Part shown: in pieces, positions 7,942 through 16,797 of the stretch
Numbering within the stretch: the stretch's first letter is position 1
Layout of the letters: each line of letters begins with the position of its first letter
DNA from: Neomegalonema perideroedes DSM 15528
GTDB taxonomy: Bacteria > Pseudomonadota > Alphaproteobacteria > Rhodobacterales > Rhodobacteraceae
Reading direction: 5' to 3'
Length of the DNA stretch: 54,374 nt
Assembly (NCBI RefSeq): GCF_000374145.1
Contig: NZ_KB893666.1
Coordinates: forward strand, 1 to 54,374
The notes under the pieces: generated by a model
Told to the model about the DNA's origin: nothing
Databases searched by the model: none
The model's input: only the letters and a program-made list of their open reading frames with translations
Position numbers and translations under genes: made by a program

Positions 7942-9774
7942 TCAATCGGCGCGTTGGTTGCGGCGGGCTTGGTCGTAGCGGGCGCGGGCCTCCCGGACTT
8001 CGGCGCGGGCGGAGGCTTCCGGCGGAGCCACGTCCCACCATGCGCCGCCCGCCTCGGTGGAGGGTCCGGGGTCGGTGTCGATCACGAGGACCACCGGGCC
8101 CTCATCGGCTTTGGCGCGGAGGAGCGCGGCCTCCAGAGCCTCGATCCCCGCGACCTTTTCAGTTCGCGCGCCCATGGCGGCGGCGTGGGCGGCGAAGTCG
8201 ATATGGCTCGGGTTCGCATGAAGGCTGTCGTCGAGGAGATTGTTGAAGGCCGCGCCGCCCGTCGCCTTTTGCAGGCGGTTGATGCAGCCGTAGCCGCGAT
8301 TATCGGTCAGAACCACGGTGATCTTGATCCCGAGCATGGCCGCCGTGGCGAGTTCGGAATTGGCCATCATATAACTGCCGTCGCCGAGCATGCAGACCAC
8401 CTCCGCCTCGGGACGCGCCATTTTGATTCCCATGGCTCCGGCGATCTCATAGCCCATGCAGCTGAAGCCGTATTCCATATGATAGCCGCCCTGCGGGGCC
8501 TTCCAGAGCTTATGGAGTTCTCCGGGCATGGTTCCGGCGGCGCTCATGACCACGGTGTCGGGCCCGCCCGACCTCTGGACCGCGCCGATGACCTGCATGT
8601 CGGTGGGAAGGGCGTTGGCCTCCGCCTCGGGCGGCGCCGTGACCTTGTCGGCCTCGGCGAACCACGCGGATTTCAGCGCGGCGGAGGGCGCGGCGGCGCG
8701 ATGTCCGCCGAGGGCGGCGGTCAGCTCCTCAAGAGCCGATCTGGCGTCGGCGACGAGGCTTCGCGCGCCATGTTTGGCGGCGTCGTAGGCTTGGACGTTG
8801 ATGGTCAGGAGCCTGCGCTCCGGATTGCGGAAGAGCGCCCATGATCCGGTCGTGAAGTCCTGAAGCCGCGTGCCGATCCCGATGACGAGATCCGCCGCCT
8901 CCGCCAGAGCATTGGCCGAAGCGGCTCCGGTCACGCCGACGGGTCCGAAATTCAGCGGATGATCCCAAACCAGCGCGGATTTCCCCGCCTGAGTCTCCAC
9001 CACCGGGATGGAATGGGCCTCGGCGAAGGCGCGCAGAGTCTCGCAGGCGAGGGAATAATGCACGCCGCCCCCCGCCACGATCACCGGAGCCTTCGCCGCC
9101 CGGATCGCCGCGAGGGCCTCGGCCAATTCGACGGGATCGGGCCGGGGGCGCCGGATGCGCCAGAGTTTCGGCGCGAAGAAGCTTTCGGGATAATCGAAGG
9201 CCTCGGATTGCGTGTCTTGGCAAAAAGCCAGCGTGGCCGGGCCGCAGCGCGCCGGATCGGTCAAGGTCGCCAGAGCGCGGGGCAGGGCGGTGAGCAGATG
9301 CTCCGGACGGGAGATGCGGTCGAAATATCGGCTGACCGGGCGGAAGCAATCATTGGCGGAGACGGCTCCGTCGCCGAAATCCTCGACCTGCTGAAGCACC
9401 GGATCCGGCCCGCGATCCGCAAAGACGTCTCCGGGAACCAGCAGAACCGGCAGGCGGTTCACATGGGCCAGAGCCGCCGCCGTCACGAGGTTCAGCGCGC
9501 CCGGCCCGATGGAGGTCGTCACGGCCATGGCCTTGCGGCGGTTCATGGCCTTGGCGTAGGCGACGGCGGCGTGAGCCATGGTCTGTTCGTTATGGCCGCG
9601 CCAGGTCGGCAGCTCCTCGCGCCAGGCGTGGAGCGCCTCGCCGATTCCGGCCACGTTGCCATGTCCGAAAATCGCCCAGAAGCCTTCGATGAAGCGTCCG
9701 CCCGCTTCGGACTCCTGACGGGTCAGCCAAAGCGCCATCGCTTGCGCCGCCGTCAGACGCAGGGTCTTGCTCAT
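7942..9774 (-). CDS. iolD: 3D-(3,5/4)-trihydroxycyclohexane-1,2-dione hydrolase (ThDP-dependent)
   Basis: A 610-residue thiamine diphosphate enzyme that opens the inositol ring to 5-deoxy-glucuronate. It starts [17 protein letters not shown] and carries the catalytic-Glu region near the N-terminus ([15 protein letters not shown]). A central DHS-like domain follows, then the C-terminal ThDP/Mg motif [19 protein letters not shown] with the [11 protein letters not shown] continuation. The start at 9774 overlaps the iolC stop by ATGA, and the length matches the family of about 610-640 residues. A much longer in-frame extension into iolC is not credible. Confidence 0.95.
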   Translation of the reverse strand: MSKTLRLTAAQAMALWLTRQESEAGGRFIEGFWAIFGHGNVAGIGEALHAWREELPTWRGHNEQTMAHAAVAYAKAMNRRKAMAVTTSIGPGALNLVTAAALAHVNRLPVLLVPGDVFADRGPDPVLQQVEDFGDGAVSANDCFRPVSRYFDRISRPEHLLTALPRALATLTDPARCGPATLAFCQDTQSEAFDYPESFFAPKLWRIRRPRPDPVELAEALAAIRAAKAPVIVAGGGVHYSLACETLRAFAEAHSIPVVETQAGKSALVWDHPLNFGPVGVTGAASANALAEAADLVIGIGTRLQDFTTGSWALFRNPERRLLTINVQAYDAAKHGARSLVADARSALEELTAALGGHRAAAPSAALKSAWFAEADKVTAPPEAEANALPTDMQVIGAVQRSGGPDTVVMSAAGTMPGELHKLWKAPQGGYHMEYGFSCMGYEIAGAMGIKMARPEAEVVCMLGDGSYMMANSELATAAMLGIKITVVLTDNRGYGCINRLQKATGGAAFNNLLDDSLHANPSHIDFAAHAAAMGARTEKVAGIEALEAALLRAKADEGPVVLVIDTDPGPSTEAGGAWWDVAPPEASARAEVREARARYDQARRNQRAD

Positions 9775-11705
9775 CGCGCCGTCTCCTTTTCGCGCGCGGC
9801 GTCCCAAAGCCCGCAGAGCGCCGAGAACCGCGCCGCCATCTCCTCGACCGCCGCCGCGTCTTCGAGGTCTCCGGCGAACCAGCGCCGCGCCGTCGCGCCG
9901 AAGATGCTGCGCCCCACCGCGAAGCCCTTCACGAGGGGCTGTTTCGCCGCCAGAGCGAAGGACCGCGCCAGAAGCGCCTCCGGCGCCTCCAGCCCGAGGA
10001 CCACGATTCCCCGGCAATGCGGGTCATGGGCCTCGACCGCCGCGCAGGCGGCCTCCCAAGCGGCTTCGTCCTCGAAGGGCTCCAGCTTCCACCAATCCGG
10101 ATAAACGCCGATCTCATAGAAGCGGCGGATCAGATCGGCGGTGGTCTCCGACCCGACCGGACCCACCTTGGAGGGGATGATCTCCAGCAGGAACTCCAGA
10201 CGCGCCCGCCGCGCCGCGAGGAAGAGGCGCTTCACCGAAGCCTCCTGCTCGGCGCGCATCTGCGGCGGGTCGTCGGGATGGATGAAGCAAAGGACTTTCA
10301 CCACATGCTCCAGCGGCCATTCCTGCAAGCCGCCGCAATCCTCGCCCACCTCGGGTTCGAAGGCGAGCGGCCGCGAGCCGGGCAGCTCGGCGGGGCGTCC
10401 GATCCAGAGCCCCGAGCCCGCCGCCCGATGCAAGGCCCGCGCGCCGAGGCGCCCGTCCGAGAGGAAGCCGTAGCCGGGGCGGCCTCCGGCCACGCGTTTG
10501 GCCGCCTCAAGGCAGAGCAGCTTGAAGGCGCCGATCCGCGCGGGGGCCTCCGCCGCAGGGACTCCCGCCTTGGCGGCGATCTCCTCAAGCTGGGCGCGGT
10601 GGTCGAAGGCGAAGACCTTGAGGCTCGGCCATGCGCCGCGTCGGGTGGTGGACCAATGCAGCCGCTCAAGCTCGGCGTCATGGCGCAGGGCGGGCGTGAC
10701 GACGCCGCGCCTGAGGAAGAACTGAAGCTCCTCCCAGCTCGGATAGGCGGGGGCGCAGCCGTGGCGGCTCACCGCGAAGGCGCCGCAGGCGTTGGCCCAT
10801 GTGAGGCTCGTCGGCCAGTCCTCGCCGCGCAGCCAGCCGCGCAGCAGGCCCGCCATGAAGCCGTCGCCCGCGCCCAGCACGTTGAAGACCTCGACCGGAA
10901 AGCCGGGACCGGAGATCCCTTCGTCGAGGGTCTCGGGGATTTCTCCCGTGAAGGCGGCGGCGCCCATCGGCCCGCGCTTGCAGACCAGAACCGCCGGAGT
11001 CAGCCTGCGCACCGCCTTCAGAGATTCGAGCGTGTCCTCAAAGCCCCCGGCGATGCGGAACTCCTCTTCGGTGCCGACGATCAGGTCGAACAGCCCGAGC
11101 CGCCTTTGCAGACGCTCCGTCACCATGCCGGAGGCGATGTAGCGGTTCTCCCCGTCGCCATGGCCGGAGAGTCCCCAGAGATTCGGGCGGTAATCGATGT
11201 CGAGCGCGGTTCGGGCGCCGTTGGCCCGCGCGAGGGTCAGCGCCTTGAAGACCGCCGCCTCGGTGCGCGGATTGCTGAGATGGGTGCCGGTGGCGACCAC
11301 CGCCCCGGCCTCGGCGATGAAGGCCGGGTCCACGTCCTCCTCGGACAAGGCCATGTCGGCGCAATTCTCGCGGTAGAAGATCAGCGGAAAGTTCGTCTCG
11401 TCGCGGATGCCGAGGATCACCAGAGCCGTCAGACGGTCGGGATCGGTGCGCAGGCCCCGCACGTCGACGCCCTCGCGCGCCAGCTCCTCGCGGAGGAAAC
11501 GGCCCATATGCTCGTCGCCGACGCGGCTCAGCAGCGCCGAACGCAGACCGAGCCGCGCCGCGCCCGCCGCCATGTTCGCCGGAGATCCGCCGAGATATTT
11601 CTGAAAGGAGCCCATGTCCTCCAGACGCCCGCCCGCCTGCGCGCCGTAAAGATCGACGGAGCTGCGTCCTATGGTGATCACGTCGAGCTTCGGCTTCTCC
11701 GCCAT
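9771..11705 (-). CDS. iolC: Bifunctional 5-dehydro-2-deoxygluconokinase with C-terminal DUF2090 aldolase-like domain
   Basis: A 644-residue fusion. Residues 1 to about 325 are a PfkB-family sugar kinase (N-terminal DVITIGRSSVDLYG, GGSPANMAAGAARLG, and the catalytic/ATP motif GAGDGFMAGLLRGW near 290) that phosphorylates 2-deoxy-5-keto-gluconate. Residues from about 345 to the end match the DUF2090 domain (KVFAFDHRAQLEE, FLLEIIPSK, GFAVGRSIF). That domain has a class I aldolase-like fold and probably supplies the next step, cleavage of the phosphorylated product, in place of a separate IolJ. Fused IolC proteins are common in Proteobacteria. It overlaps the transporter ATPase upstream and iolD downstream, each by ATGA. 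Confidence 0.93.
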   Translation of the reverse strand: MAEKPKLDVITIGRSSVDLYGAQAGGRLEDMGSFQKYLGGSPANMAAGAARLGLRSALLSRVGDEHMGRFLREELAREGVDVRGLRTDPDRLTALVILGIRDETNFPLIFYRENCADMALSEEDVDPAFIAEAGAVVATGTHLSNPRTEAAVFKALTLARANGARTALDIDYRPNLWGLSGHGDGENRYIASGMVTERLQRRLGLFDLIVGTEEEFRIAGGFEDTLESLKAVRRLTPAVLVCKRGPMGAAAFTGEIPETLDEGISGPGFPVEVFNVLGAGDGFMAGLLRGWLRGEDWPTSLTWANACGAFAVSRHGCAPAYPSWEELQFFLRRGVVTPALRHDAELERLHWSTTRRGAWPSLKVFAFDHRAQLEEIAAKAGVPAAEAPARIGAFKLLCLEAAKRVAGGRPGYGFLSDGRLGARALHRAAGSGLWIGRPAELPGSRPLAFEPEVGEDCGGLQEWPLEHVVKVLCFIHPDDPPQMRAEQEASVKRLFLAARRARLEFLLEIIPSKVGPVGSETTADLIRRFYEIGVYPDWWKLEPFEDEAAWEAACAAVEAHDPHCRGIVVLGLEAPEALLARSFALAAKQPLVKGFAVGRSIFGATARRWFAGDLEDAAAVEEMAARFSALCGLWDAAREKETAR

Positions 11706-12490
11706 CAGAGCGCCCCTTCTCCAAGGGCGGACATATCCGCCATTTCGCCGCCGCCCGCCATGAGATCCTGAAGCTCCGTGATCGCGACCTCGCCCTTGCG
11801 GGCCGTGCCGAGGGTGCGCCCGCGATTGAGCACCGTGAAGCGGTCGCCCACCGCGAGGGCGTGCCGGGCGTTATGGGTGATGAAGACCACCCCCACGCCC
11901 CGCGCCCGCGCGCGGTCTATGGTGGCCAGCACATGCGAGGTCTGGCGCACCCCGAGCGCGGAAGTCGGCTCGTCGAGGATCAGCACCTTGGCGCCGAAAT
12001 AAACCGCCCGCGCGATGGCCACCGTCTGGCGTTCGCCGCCAGAAAGCGTGCCCACGGCCTGATCCGCCTGACGCAGATTGATGCCCATCTCGCGCATCTG
12101 CTCGGCGACCACCGCTTCGGCGCGGGCGCGGTCGAAGAGCTTGAGCGGGCCGAGGCGTTTCTGAGGCTCGCGGCCCATCCAGAAATTCCGCGTCACCGAC
12201 ATCAGCGGGATCATCGCCAGATCCTGAAACACCGTGGCGACTCCCGCCTCCATGGCGTCGCGGGGGCTGGAGAAACGGAGCGGCCGGCCCTCGAAGAAGA
12301 TCTCGCCGCGCGTGGGGCGATGGACGCCCGACATGGTCTTGATGAAGGTGGATTTCCCCGCGCCGTTGTCGCCGAGCAGGCAATGGCATTCTCCGGGGCG
12401 GATGTCGAAGGAGACTCCCGCCAGAGCCACCACCGGGCCGAAATGCTTTTCAATGCCGCGCATCTCAAGAATAGGAGCAGCTTCGGACAT
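11705..12490 (-). CDS. iatA: Inositol ABC transporter, ATP-binding protein
   Basis: A 261-residue single-domain ATPase of the sugar (CUT2) type. Walker A is GDNGAGKST (about 40-48), the signature is LSGGERQTVAIARA, and Walker B is VLILDEPTSALG, followed by the FITHNARHAL switch region. Most CUT2 ATPases are double-length (about 500 residues); the single-domain form matches Caulobacter IatA and related inositol/ribose importers. The start at 12490 overlaps the permease stop (ATGA), and the stop overlaps iolC. Inositol specificity is inferred from the operon. Confidence 0.88.
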   Translation of the reverse strand: MSEAAPILEMRGIEKHFGPVVALAGVSFDIRPGECHCLLGDNGAGKSTFIKTMSGVHRPTRGEIFFEGRPLRFSSPRDAMEAGVATVFQDLAMIPLMSVTRNFWMGREPQKRLGPLKLFDRARAEAVVAEQMREMGINLRQADQAVGTLSGGERQTVAIARAVYFGAKVLILDEPTSALGVRQTSHVLATIDRARARGVGVVFITHNARHALAVGDRFTVLNRGRTLGTARKGEVAITELQDLMAGGGEMADMSALGEGAL

Positions 12491-13614
12491 CAGCGTTCTC
12501 CCGTGATCATGCGGCGGATGATGGTGTTCATGATCACCGCCATGAGCAGGATCACGCCCAGAAACACCCGGAACAGCGAGCTTTCGGCGTTGGCGAAGAA
12601 CAATCCCTGCTGCACCACCCCGAAGATCAGCGCCCCGAGCGCCGCCCCGATCACGGAGCCGTATCCGCCCGTCAGAAGCGCGCCGCCGATCACCACGCAG
12701 ATGATGGCCTCGAATTCCTTGAGCAGGCCGCGATCCGCCGCCGCCGATCCGAACTCCATCACCTGACAGGTCGCGAAGACGCAGGCGCAGAAGGCCGAGA
12801 ACATGAACATCAGGATCTTCACCCGGCTCACCGGCACGCCCACCTTGCGGGCGGCTTCGGCGTCTCCGCCCGAGGCGAAGATCCAGTTGCCGAAGCGGGT
12901 GCGGGTCAGCAGGACATGAGCGAAGAGGATCAGCCCCAGAGCCCAGAAGACCAGAGCCGGAATTCCCTCGACGACGGGCTCTCCGATGCGGGCGCCGCGG
13001 GTGAAGGTGGCGATCCAGCCTTGGTCCCCCATCCATTGAAAGAGGCCCCGGAAGGCGATTCCGCCGAAGATCGGCGCCAGCCAGTCGCCCTGCGCCGCCT
13101 GCCCCACGCCGCCGATGATCGTCTGGCGGGTCGTGGCGACGGAAAGCCAGATGGTCAGCCCGCGCAGGATGTAGAGAAAGGCCAGCGTGACGATGAAGCT
13201 CGGCAGACCTGTCTTGATGACGAGGAAGCCGTTGACCGCTCCGATGAAGAGGCAGACCGCGAAGGCGCTGAGGATCGCCGCCCAGACGGGCCATCCCCAT
13301 TGCACCGAGAGAATGGCGATCACCACCCCCGCGAAGCCGATCATCGAGCCCACGGAGAGGTCGAATTCTCCGGCGATCATGAGCAGGCAGGCGCCCGCCG
13401 CGAGAATGGCGAATTGCGCCGAGACGAGAGTCCAGTTGCGGATTCCCTGCGGCGCGAACATGCCGCTGTCTCCGGCGACCATCAGGAAGAAGACGAAAAC
13501 GAGGATCGCCCCGCAGATCGCTCCGAGTTCAGGCCGCACCAAGGCCTGACGAAGCCATGAGACTTGCTTCAATCTTTCGTCGTCGATCTTTGCGGCGGCG
13601 GTTGGGGCGCTCAT
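12490..13614 (-). CDS. iatP: Inositol ABC transporter, permease
   Basis: A 374-residue permease of the RbsC/BPD_transp_2 family with about 10 hydrophobic segments. The family segment LLMIAGEFDLSVGSMIGFAG is present near residue 80, and VIGGALLTGGYGSVIGAALG occurs near the C-terminus. An N-terminal cytoplasmic stretch of about 30 residues precedes the first helix. Context (downstream of the solute-binding gene, upstream of the ATPase and iolC) assigns it to inositol uptake. The start at 13614 has GAGGAG upstream; that ribosome site can pair with an upstream CTCCTC in a hairpin (13624-13646). Confidence 0.88.
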   Translation of the reverse strand: MSAPTAAAKIDDERLKQVSWLRQALVRPELGAICGAILVFVFFLMVAGDSGMFAPQGIRNWTLVSAQFAILAAGACLLMIAGEFDLSVGSMIGFAGVVIAILSVQWGWPVWAAILSAFAVCLFIGAVNGFLVIKTGLPSFIVTLAFLYILRGLTIWLSVATTRQTIIGGVGQAAQGDWLAPIFGGIAFRGLFQWMGDQGWIATFTRGARIGEPVVEGIPALVFWALGLILFAHVLLTRTRFGNWIFASGGDAEAARKVGVPVSRVKILMFMFSAFCACVFATCQVMEFGSAAADRGLLKEFEAIICVVIGGALLTGGYGSVIGAALGALIFGVVQQGLFFANAESSLFRVFLGVILLMAVIMNTIIRRMITGER

Positions 13615-13623
13615 CGGAAAGAC

Positions 13624-13665
13624 TCCTCAAGACATGCTTCGAGGAGACGGGCGGAAGGCCGCCCG
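13624..13665 (-). promoter_or_regulatory. Two stem-loops between ibpA and iatP, one covering the iatP ribosome site
   Basis: In the 79-bp gap, 13648-13665 forms a perfect 7-bp stem (CGGGCGG, loop AAGG, CCGCCCG). Next toward iatP, CTCCTC (13641-13646 read on the minus strand) can pair with GAGGAG (13624-13629), which is the iatP ribosome site. Such hairpins after a binding-protein gene usually protect its mRNA and lower translation of the next gene. The structure is seen; the role is inferred. Confidence 0.55.
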
Positions 13666-13693
13666 CCGGAGATCTCTGGAGCCGTCTGAAGGA

Positions 13694-14635
13694 TCAGCGA
13701 TAAACGCCGGCCAATTCCTCGACGAGGCCGATGTTGTCCTTCGTCACGAAGCCGGGGCCGGAGTTGATGGAGTTGCCCGGAACCACGCCGTAGCGGGCGA
13801 GGTTGGTCAGGATCACCACCGGCAGATAGCCCTGCAAATAGGGCTGCTGGTCGATGGCGAAGGCGATGGCGCCGGATTTGATCCCCTCGGAGATGGTCGG
13901 CGAGAGGTCGAAGGTGGCGAAATAGACCTCGCCCGCGAGGCCCTGATCCTGCAACGCCTTCAGCGTCGGCTCGGCGGAGTTCGGGCCGAGCGCGAGAATG
14001 GCGTCGGTGTCCGAATTGGCGTTGAGATAGGCCGAAACCTTATTGGAGACCTCGCCGGGATCCATGCCCGAGTCGATCATGCGCCCGTCCAGCGAAACGC
14101 CGAGCGCGTCGGCGAAGCCCTGGCAGCGCTCCACCGAGGCGGGATTGGTGATGTAATGATTGACGCAGACGAAATTCGTCGCGCCGTCGGCTTTGGCCCG
14201 CAGGCCCGCGCCATGGCCCGCGTCGTATTCCGGCTGGCCGACATGCAGCAGCGCCCCGAGGCTCTGAGATTGCGCCACCGTGCCGGAATTGATGGTGATG
14301 ACCGGAATGCCGCCGTCCACCGCCGCGCGGATCGGGCCGGAGAGCACGTCGTAATCGGCGATGGTGACGATGATGCCGTCGGCTCCGGCGGCGGTCGCCT
14401 GCTCGACGATGCGGGCCATGTCGGCCAGATCGCCCGTCGGCGGATTGCGGTATTCGACCGAGACCTTCATCTGGTCGCCCGCCACCTGAATGGCGTTTTT
14501 GATGGTGTTCCACCAGCTGTCGGAATCGGGGGCGTGGCTGACGAGCACGAAGCGCTCGCCCTCCGCGAGAGCCGGTCCGACGGCGCCGGCCGTCAAGGCG
14601 AGGGCGGCCGCGAGGGCGGCGCGAGTTTTGGACAT
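13694..14635 (-). CDS. ibpA: Inositol ABC transporter, periplasmic solute-binding protein
   Basis: A 313-residue type I periplasmic sugar-binding protein. A Sec signal peptide is visible (KTRAALAAALALTAGAVGPALA, cleavage near residue 24), then the class start RFVLVSHAPDSDSWWNTIKNA. Later typical segments include GADGIIVTIADYDVLSGPI, GIPVITINSG and AILALGPNSAEPTLKALQD. Similarity of arrangement to Caulobacter ibpA-iatA-iatP and the operon with iolCDEB support myo-inositol as ligand. The start follows AGGGAGGATCCC. An IolR-type operator and a promoter lie directly upstream, so it can be transcribed separately from iolR. Confidence 0.9.
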   Translation of the reverse strand: MSKTRAALAAALALTAGAVGPALAEGERFVLVSHAPDSDSWWNTIKNAIQVAGDQMKVSVEYRNPPTGDLADMARIVEQATAAGADGIIVTIADYDVLSGPIRAAVDGGIPVITINSGTVAQSQSLGALLHVGQPEYDAGHGAGLRAKADGATNFVCVNHYITNPASVERCQGFADALGVSLDGRMIDSGMDPGEVSNKVSAYLNANSDTDAILALGPNSAEPTLKALQDQGLAGEVYFATFDLSPTISEGIKSGAIAFAIDQQPYLQGYLPVVILTNLARYGVVPGNSINSGPGFVTKDNIGLVEELAGVYR

Positions 14636-14678
14636 GGGATCCTCCCTAGAGGTGAAGGGGCTGTTGTTCGCCCTTATT

Positions 14679-14714
14679 TTTGGAAAATTTATTCCAAAAT
14701 TTGGATTTGTCCAG
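14679..14714 (-). promoter_or_regulatory. ibpA promoter with IolR operator (GGAA-N6-TTCC)
   Basis: A perfect inverted repeat TTTTGGAA-N6-TTCCAAAA spans 14679-14700. Its core is GGAA-N6-TTCC, the motif described for Sinorhizobium IolR. On the minus strand a -35 CTGGAC (14709-14714) and a -10 TAAATT (14687-14692), with a 16-bp spacer, place the operator across the -10. That fits repression of the ibpA-iol operon by the adjacent RpiR protein. Confidence 0.75.
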
Positions 14715-14718
14715 TTTT

Positions 14719-15558
14719 TTATTCTGAAAGCGCCTCCTCCCGCTTCATGCCCACCGCCACGGCCAAAGCCGAAGCCAGCGAGAGCGTGGCCGTCAGCGGC
14801 CGGAAGGCGCCCACATCCGCCTCTTTCACCAGCAAAGCCCGCCGGATATGCGGATGCAGCGGACTGGCGAGGGTGTCGGTCAAGGCGACGACCGGAAGCC
14901 CGCGCGCGGCGGCGGCCTCGGCGAAAGCCACGGTCTCCTCGGAATAGGGCGCGAAGGAGATCGCCAGAGCCGCATCTCCGGGACGCAGCGCCGCCCGCCG
15001 CTCCAGCCGCCCGGCGAGATCGTGGTTCATGGCCGGAATCTCCATTTTCTCAAAGACATAGGCCAGGTAGCCCGCCACCGGCCCGGCGCGCCTCAGGCCC
15101 ATGACGTGAATCATGCGGGCGCGGGCGAGCAAAGCGGCGGCGGCCTCCAGATCCGCCGGATCGAGGGTCTTGGCGAGGGTCTCCAGCGAATCGCGCCCGG
15201 CCTCGACGAAGGCCGCGAGCAGGCCCGGCGCGCTGCGGTCGCCGCGGGCGCGGAGCTTCTCCAGCCGCACGCCGTAATCCGGCCAGAGATAGCCCTCGCG
15301 ATAGACGGTCTGGAAATCCGAGAAGCCCGCATAGCCCAGCGCCTGACAAAACCGCACGAAGGCGGAAGGCGGCGCCTCGGCGCCCGCCGCCAACTGCGCC
15401 ACCGTCGAGACGGCCACGCGGTCGGGATGGGCCAGCACCCATTCCGCGCATTGGCGCAGACGTTTAGGCAGATCCGGCGCGAGCGCCGCGATGCGTTTTT
15501 GCAGCGCCTCCAGATCGGCGGGAGGGGGCGGGGCGGAGGAGGAATGCGGAGAAGCCAT
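14719..15558 (-). CDS. iolR: RpiR-family transcriptional repressor of inositol catabolism
   Basis: A 279-residue regulator: an N-terminal RpiR-type helix-turn-helix (about 15-85, including VAVSTVAQLAAGAEAPPSAFVRFCQALGY) and a C-terminal SIS sugar-isomerase-like ligand domain (about 130-260, with IHVMGLRRAGPVAGYLAY and GDAALAISFAPYSEETV). IolR proteins of this class repress iol genes and are released by a phosphorylated inositol intermediate. The ATG at 15558 gives the family-like N-terminus; a longer in-frame upstream stretch would run into the divergent gene. GGAA-N6-TTCC sites flank it on both sides, so autoregulation is likely. Confidence 0.9.
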   Translation of the reverse strand: MASPHSSSAPPPPADLEALQKRIAALAPDLPKRLRQCAEWVLAHPDRVAVSTVAQLAAGAEAPPSAFVRFCQALGYAGFSDFQTVYREGYLWPDYGVRLEKLRARGDRSAPGLLAAFVEAGRDSLETLAKTLDPADLEAAAALLARARMIHVMGLRRAGPVAGYLAYVFEKMEIPAMNHDLAGRLERRAALRPGDAALAISFAPYSEETVAFAEAAAARGLPVVALTDTLASPLHPHIRRALLVKEADVGAFRPLTATLSLASALAVAVGMKREEALSE

Positions 15559-15572
15559 GCGCGCCTTTCGAC

Positions 15573-15602
15573 TTGACAGACGGAAACTCTGTTCCGCATC
15601 AT
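15573..15602 (+). promoter_or_regulatory. Promoter of the dehydrogenase-iolG genes with embedded IolR operator
   Basis: A -35 TTGACA (15573-15578) and a -10 CATCAT (15597-15602), 18-bp spacer. The spacer contains GGAA-actctg-TTCC at 15582-15595, an exact match to the IolR motif. Binding between -35 and -10 would block polymerase. Confidence 0.7.
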
Positions 15603-15611
15603 CCAGCGAAT

Positions 15612-15625
15612 GGATAAAAAATTCC
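15612..15625. promoter_or_regulatory. Second, imperfect IolR site
   Basis: GGAT-N6-TTCC (one mismatch to GGAA-N6-TTCC) centred 30 bp from the exact site in the same divergent region. It may help repress iolR itself or stabilise cooperative binding. Confidence 0.5.
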
Positions 15626-15654
15626 AATTCTAAATCAGGGAGGGCGATCCGGCC

Positions 15655-16797
15655 ATGACTCAGCGGAGCATCGGCGTCGGACTCGTCGGAACGGGCTTCA
15701 TGGGCAAGACCCATGCTTTGGCTTGGCGAGGCGCGCGGGCGACGATGGGGGGCGATCTGCCCTCCGTGAGACTGGAGCTTCTCTGCGATCAGCCGCTCGC
15801 CCGCGCCGAGGCCATGGCGGATCAATTCGGCTTCGCCGCCGCGACCGAGGACTGGCGCGCGCTCATGGCCGATCCGCGAATCGACGTGGTTTCGATCACC
15901 ACGCCCAACGCCCTGCATCATGAAATGGCCTTGGCGGCTCTGGCGGCGGGCAAGCATGTCTGGTGCGAGAAGCCCATGGCTCTGACGCTGGAGCAGGTCC
16001 GCGCCATGGAGGCCGCCGCCCGCGCTTCAGGGCGCAAGACGCTGGTGGGCTATAACTACATCCGCAATCCCGCTTTCCGCCATGCGCTGAAGCTCATCCG
16101 CGAAGGCGTCATCGGGCGCCCCGTGCATTTCCGCGGCTGGGTGGACGAGGATTATCAGGCCGATCCGGATCTGCCATGGACCTGGCGCGCGAAGCTCTCG
16201 GAGGCGGGCCTTGGGACTCTGGGCGATCTCGGCTGTCATCTCGTCTCCTTCATGAGCGAGCTGATGGGGCCGGCGGAGAGCCTCCTCGCGGAGACTCAGA
16301 TCATCCATGAGACGCGGCCTCTGCCGGAGGGCGGCGGGCGCGGGCCGGTCGAAAACGAGGACGTGGCCAACGCCCTGATCCGCTTCGAGAGCGGCGCGCA
16401 AGGCGTCTTCACGACCTCGCGCTCGGCTTGGGGCCGCAAGAACCGCCTCGGCTGGGAGGTCCATGGGCTGAAGGGCATGCTGATCTTCGATCAGGAGCGC
16501 ATGAACGAGCTTCAGCTTTACGTCGATGAAGGCCCCAAGGCGGCGCAGGGCTTCCGGACCATCCTGACCGGGCCGGAGCATCCGCCTTTCGGCAGCTTCG
16601 TGCCCGCGCCGGGGCATCAGCTCGGCTTCCTCGACCTTAAGACCATCGAGGCGGCGGAGCTGCTGCGCGATCTGGGCGGCGGAGCGCCCGCCCGTCCGGA
16701 TTTCTCCGAAGCCCTTAAAATCGAGATTTTCATCCACGCCGTGGCTCTGGCCGCCCGGGAGGGGCGGAGGGTCCGCCTTTCGGAGTTCGAATCATGA
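15655..16797 (+). CDS. Gfo/Idh/MocA family NAD-dependent dehydrogenase, likely inositol stereoisomer dehydrogenase
   Basis: A 380-residue oxidoreductase. The N-terminal Rossmann motif is GTGFMGKTHALAW, the catalytic Lys lies in the family motif EKPMA, and the C-terminal domain contains GDLGCHLVSF (the D-x-x-x-H type active-site region). It lies in the iol cluster, under an IolR-type operator, and overlaps iolG by ATGA, so its substrate is likely an inositol isomer such as scyllo-inositol. The sequence alone does not settle which isomer. The start at 15655 follows AGGGAGGG. Confidence 0.85.
   Translation: MTQRSIGVGLVGTGFMGKTHALAWRGARATMGGDLPSVRLELLCDQPLARAEAMADQFGFAAATEDWRALMADPRIDVVSITTPNALHHEMALAALAAGKHVWCEKPMALTLEQVRAMEAAARASGRKTLVGYNYIRNPAFRHALKLIREGVIGRPVHFRGWVDEDYQADPDLPWTWRAKLSEAGLGTLGDLGCHLVSFMSELMGPAESLLAETQIIHETRPLPEGGGRGPVENEDVANALIRFESGAQGVFTTSRSAWGRKNRLGWEVHGLKGMLIFDQERMNELQLYVDEGPKAAQGFRTILTGPEHPPFGSFVPAPGHQLGFLDLKTIEAAELLRDLGGGAPARPDFSEALKIEIFIHAVALAAREGRRVRLSEFES

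Noticed and set aside
10017-11771. 584-codon plus-strand open frame opposite iolC
   Set aside because: Pure antisense shadow of a well-supported kinase gene; no ribosome site and no domain.
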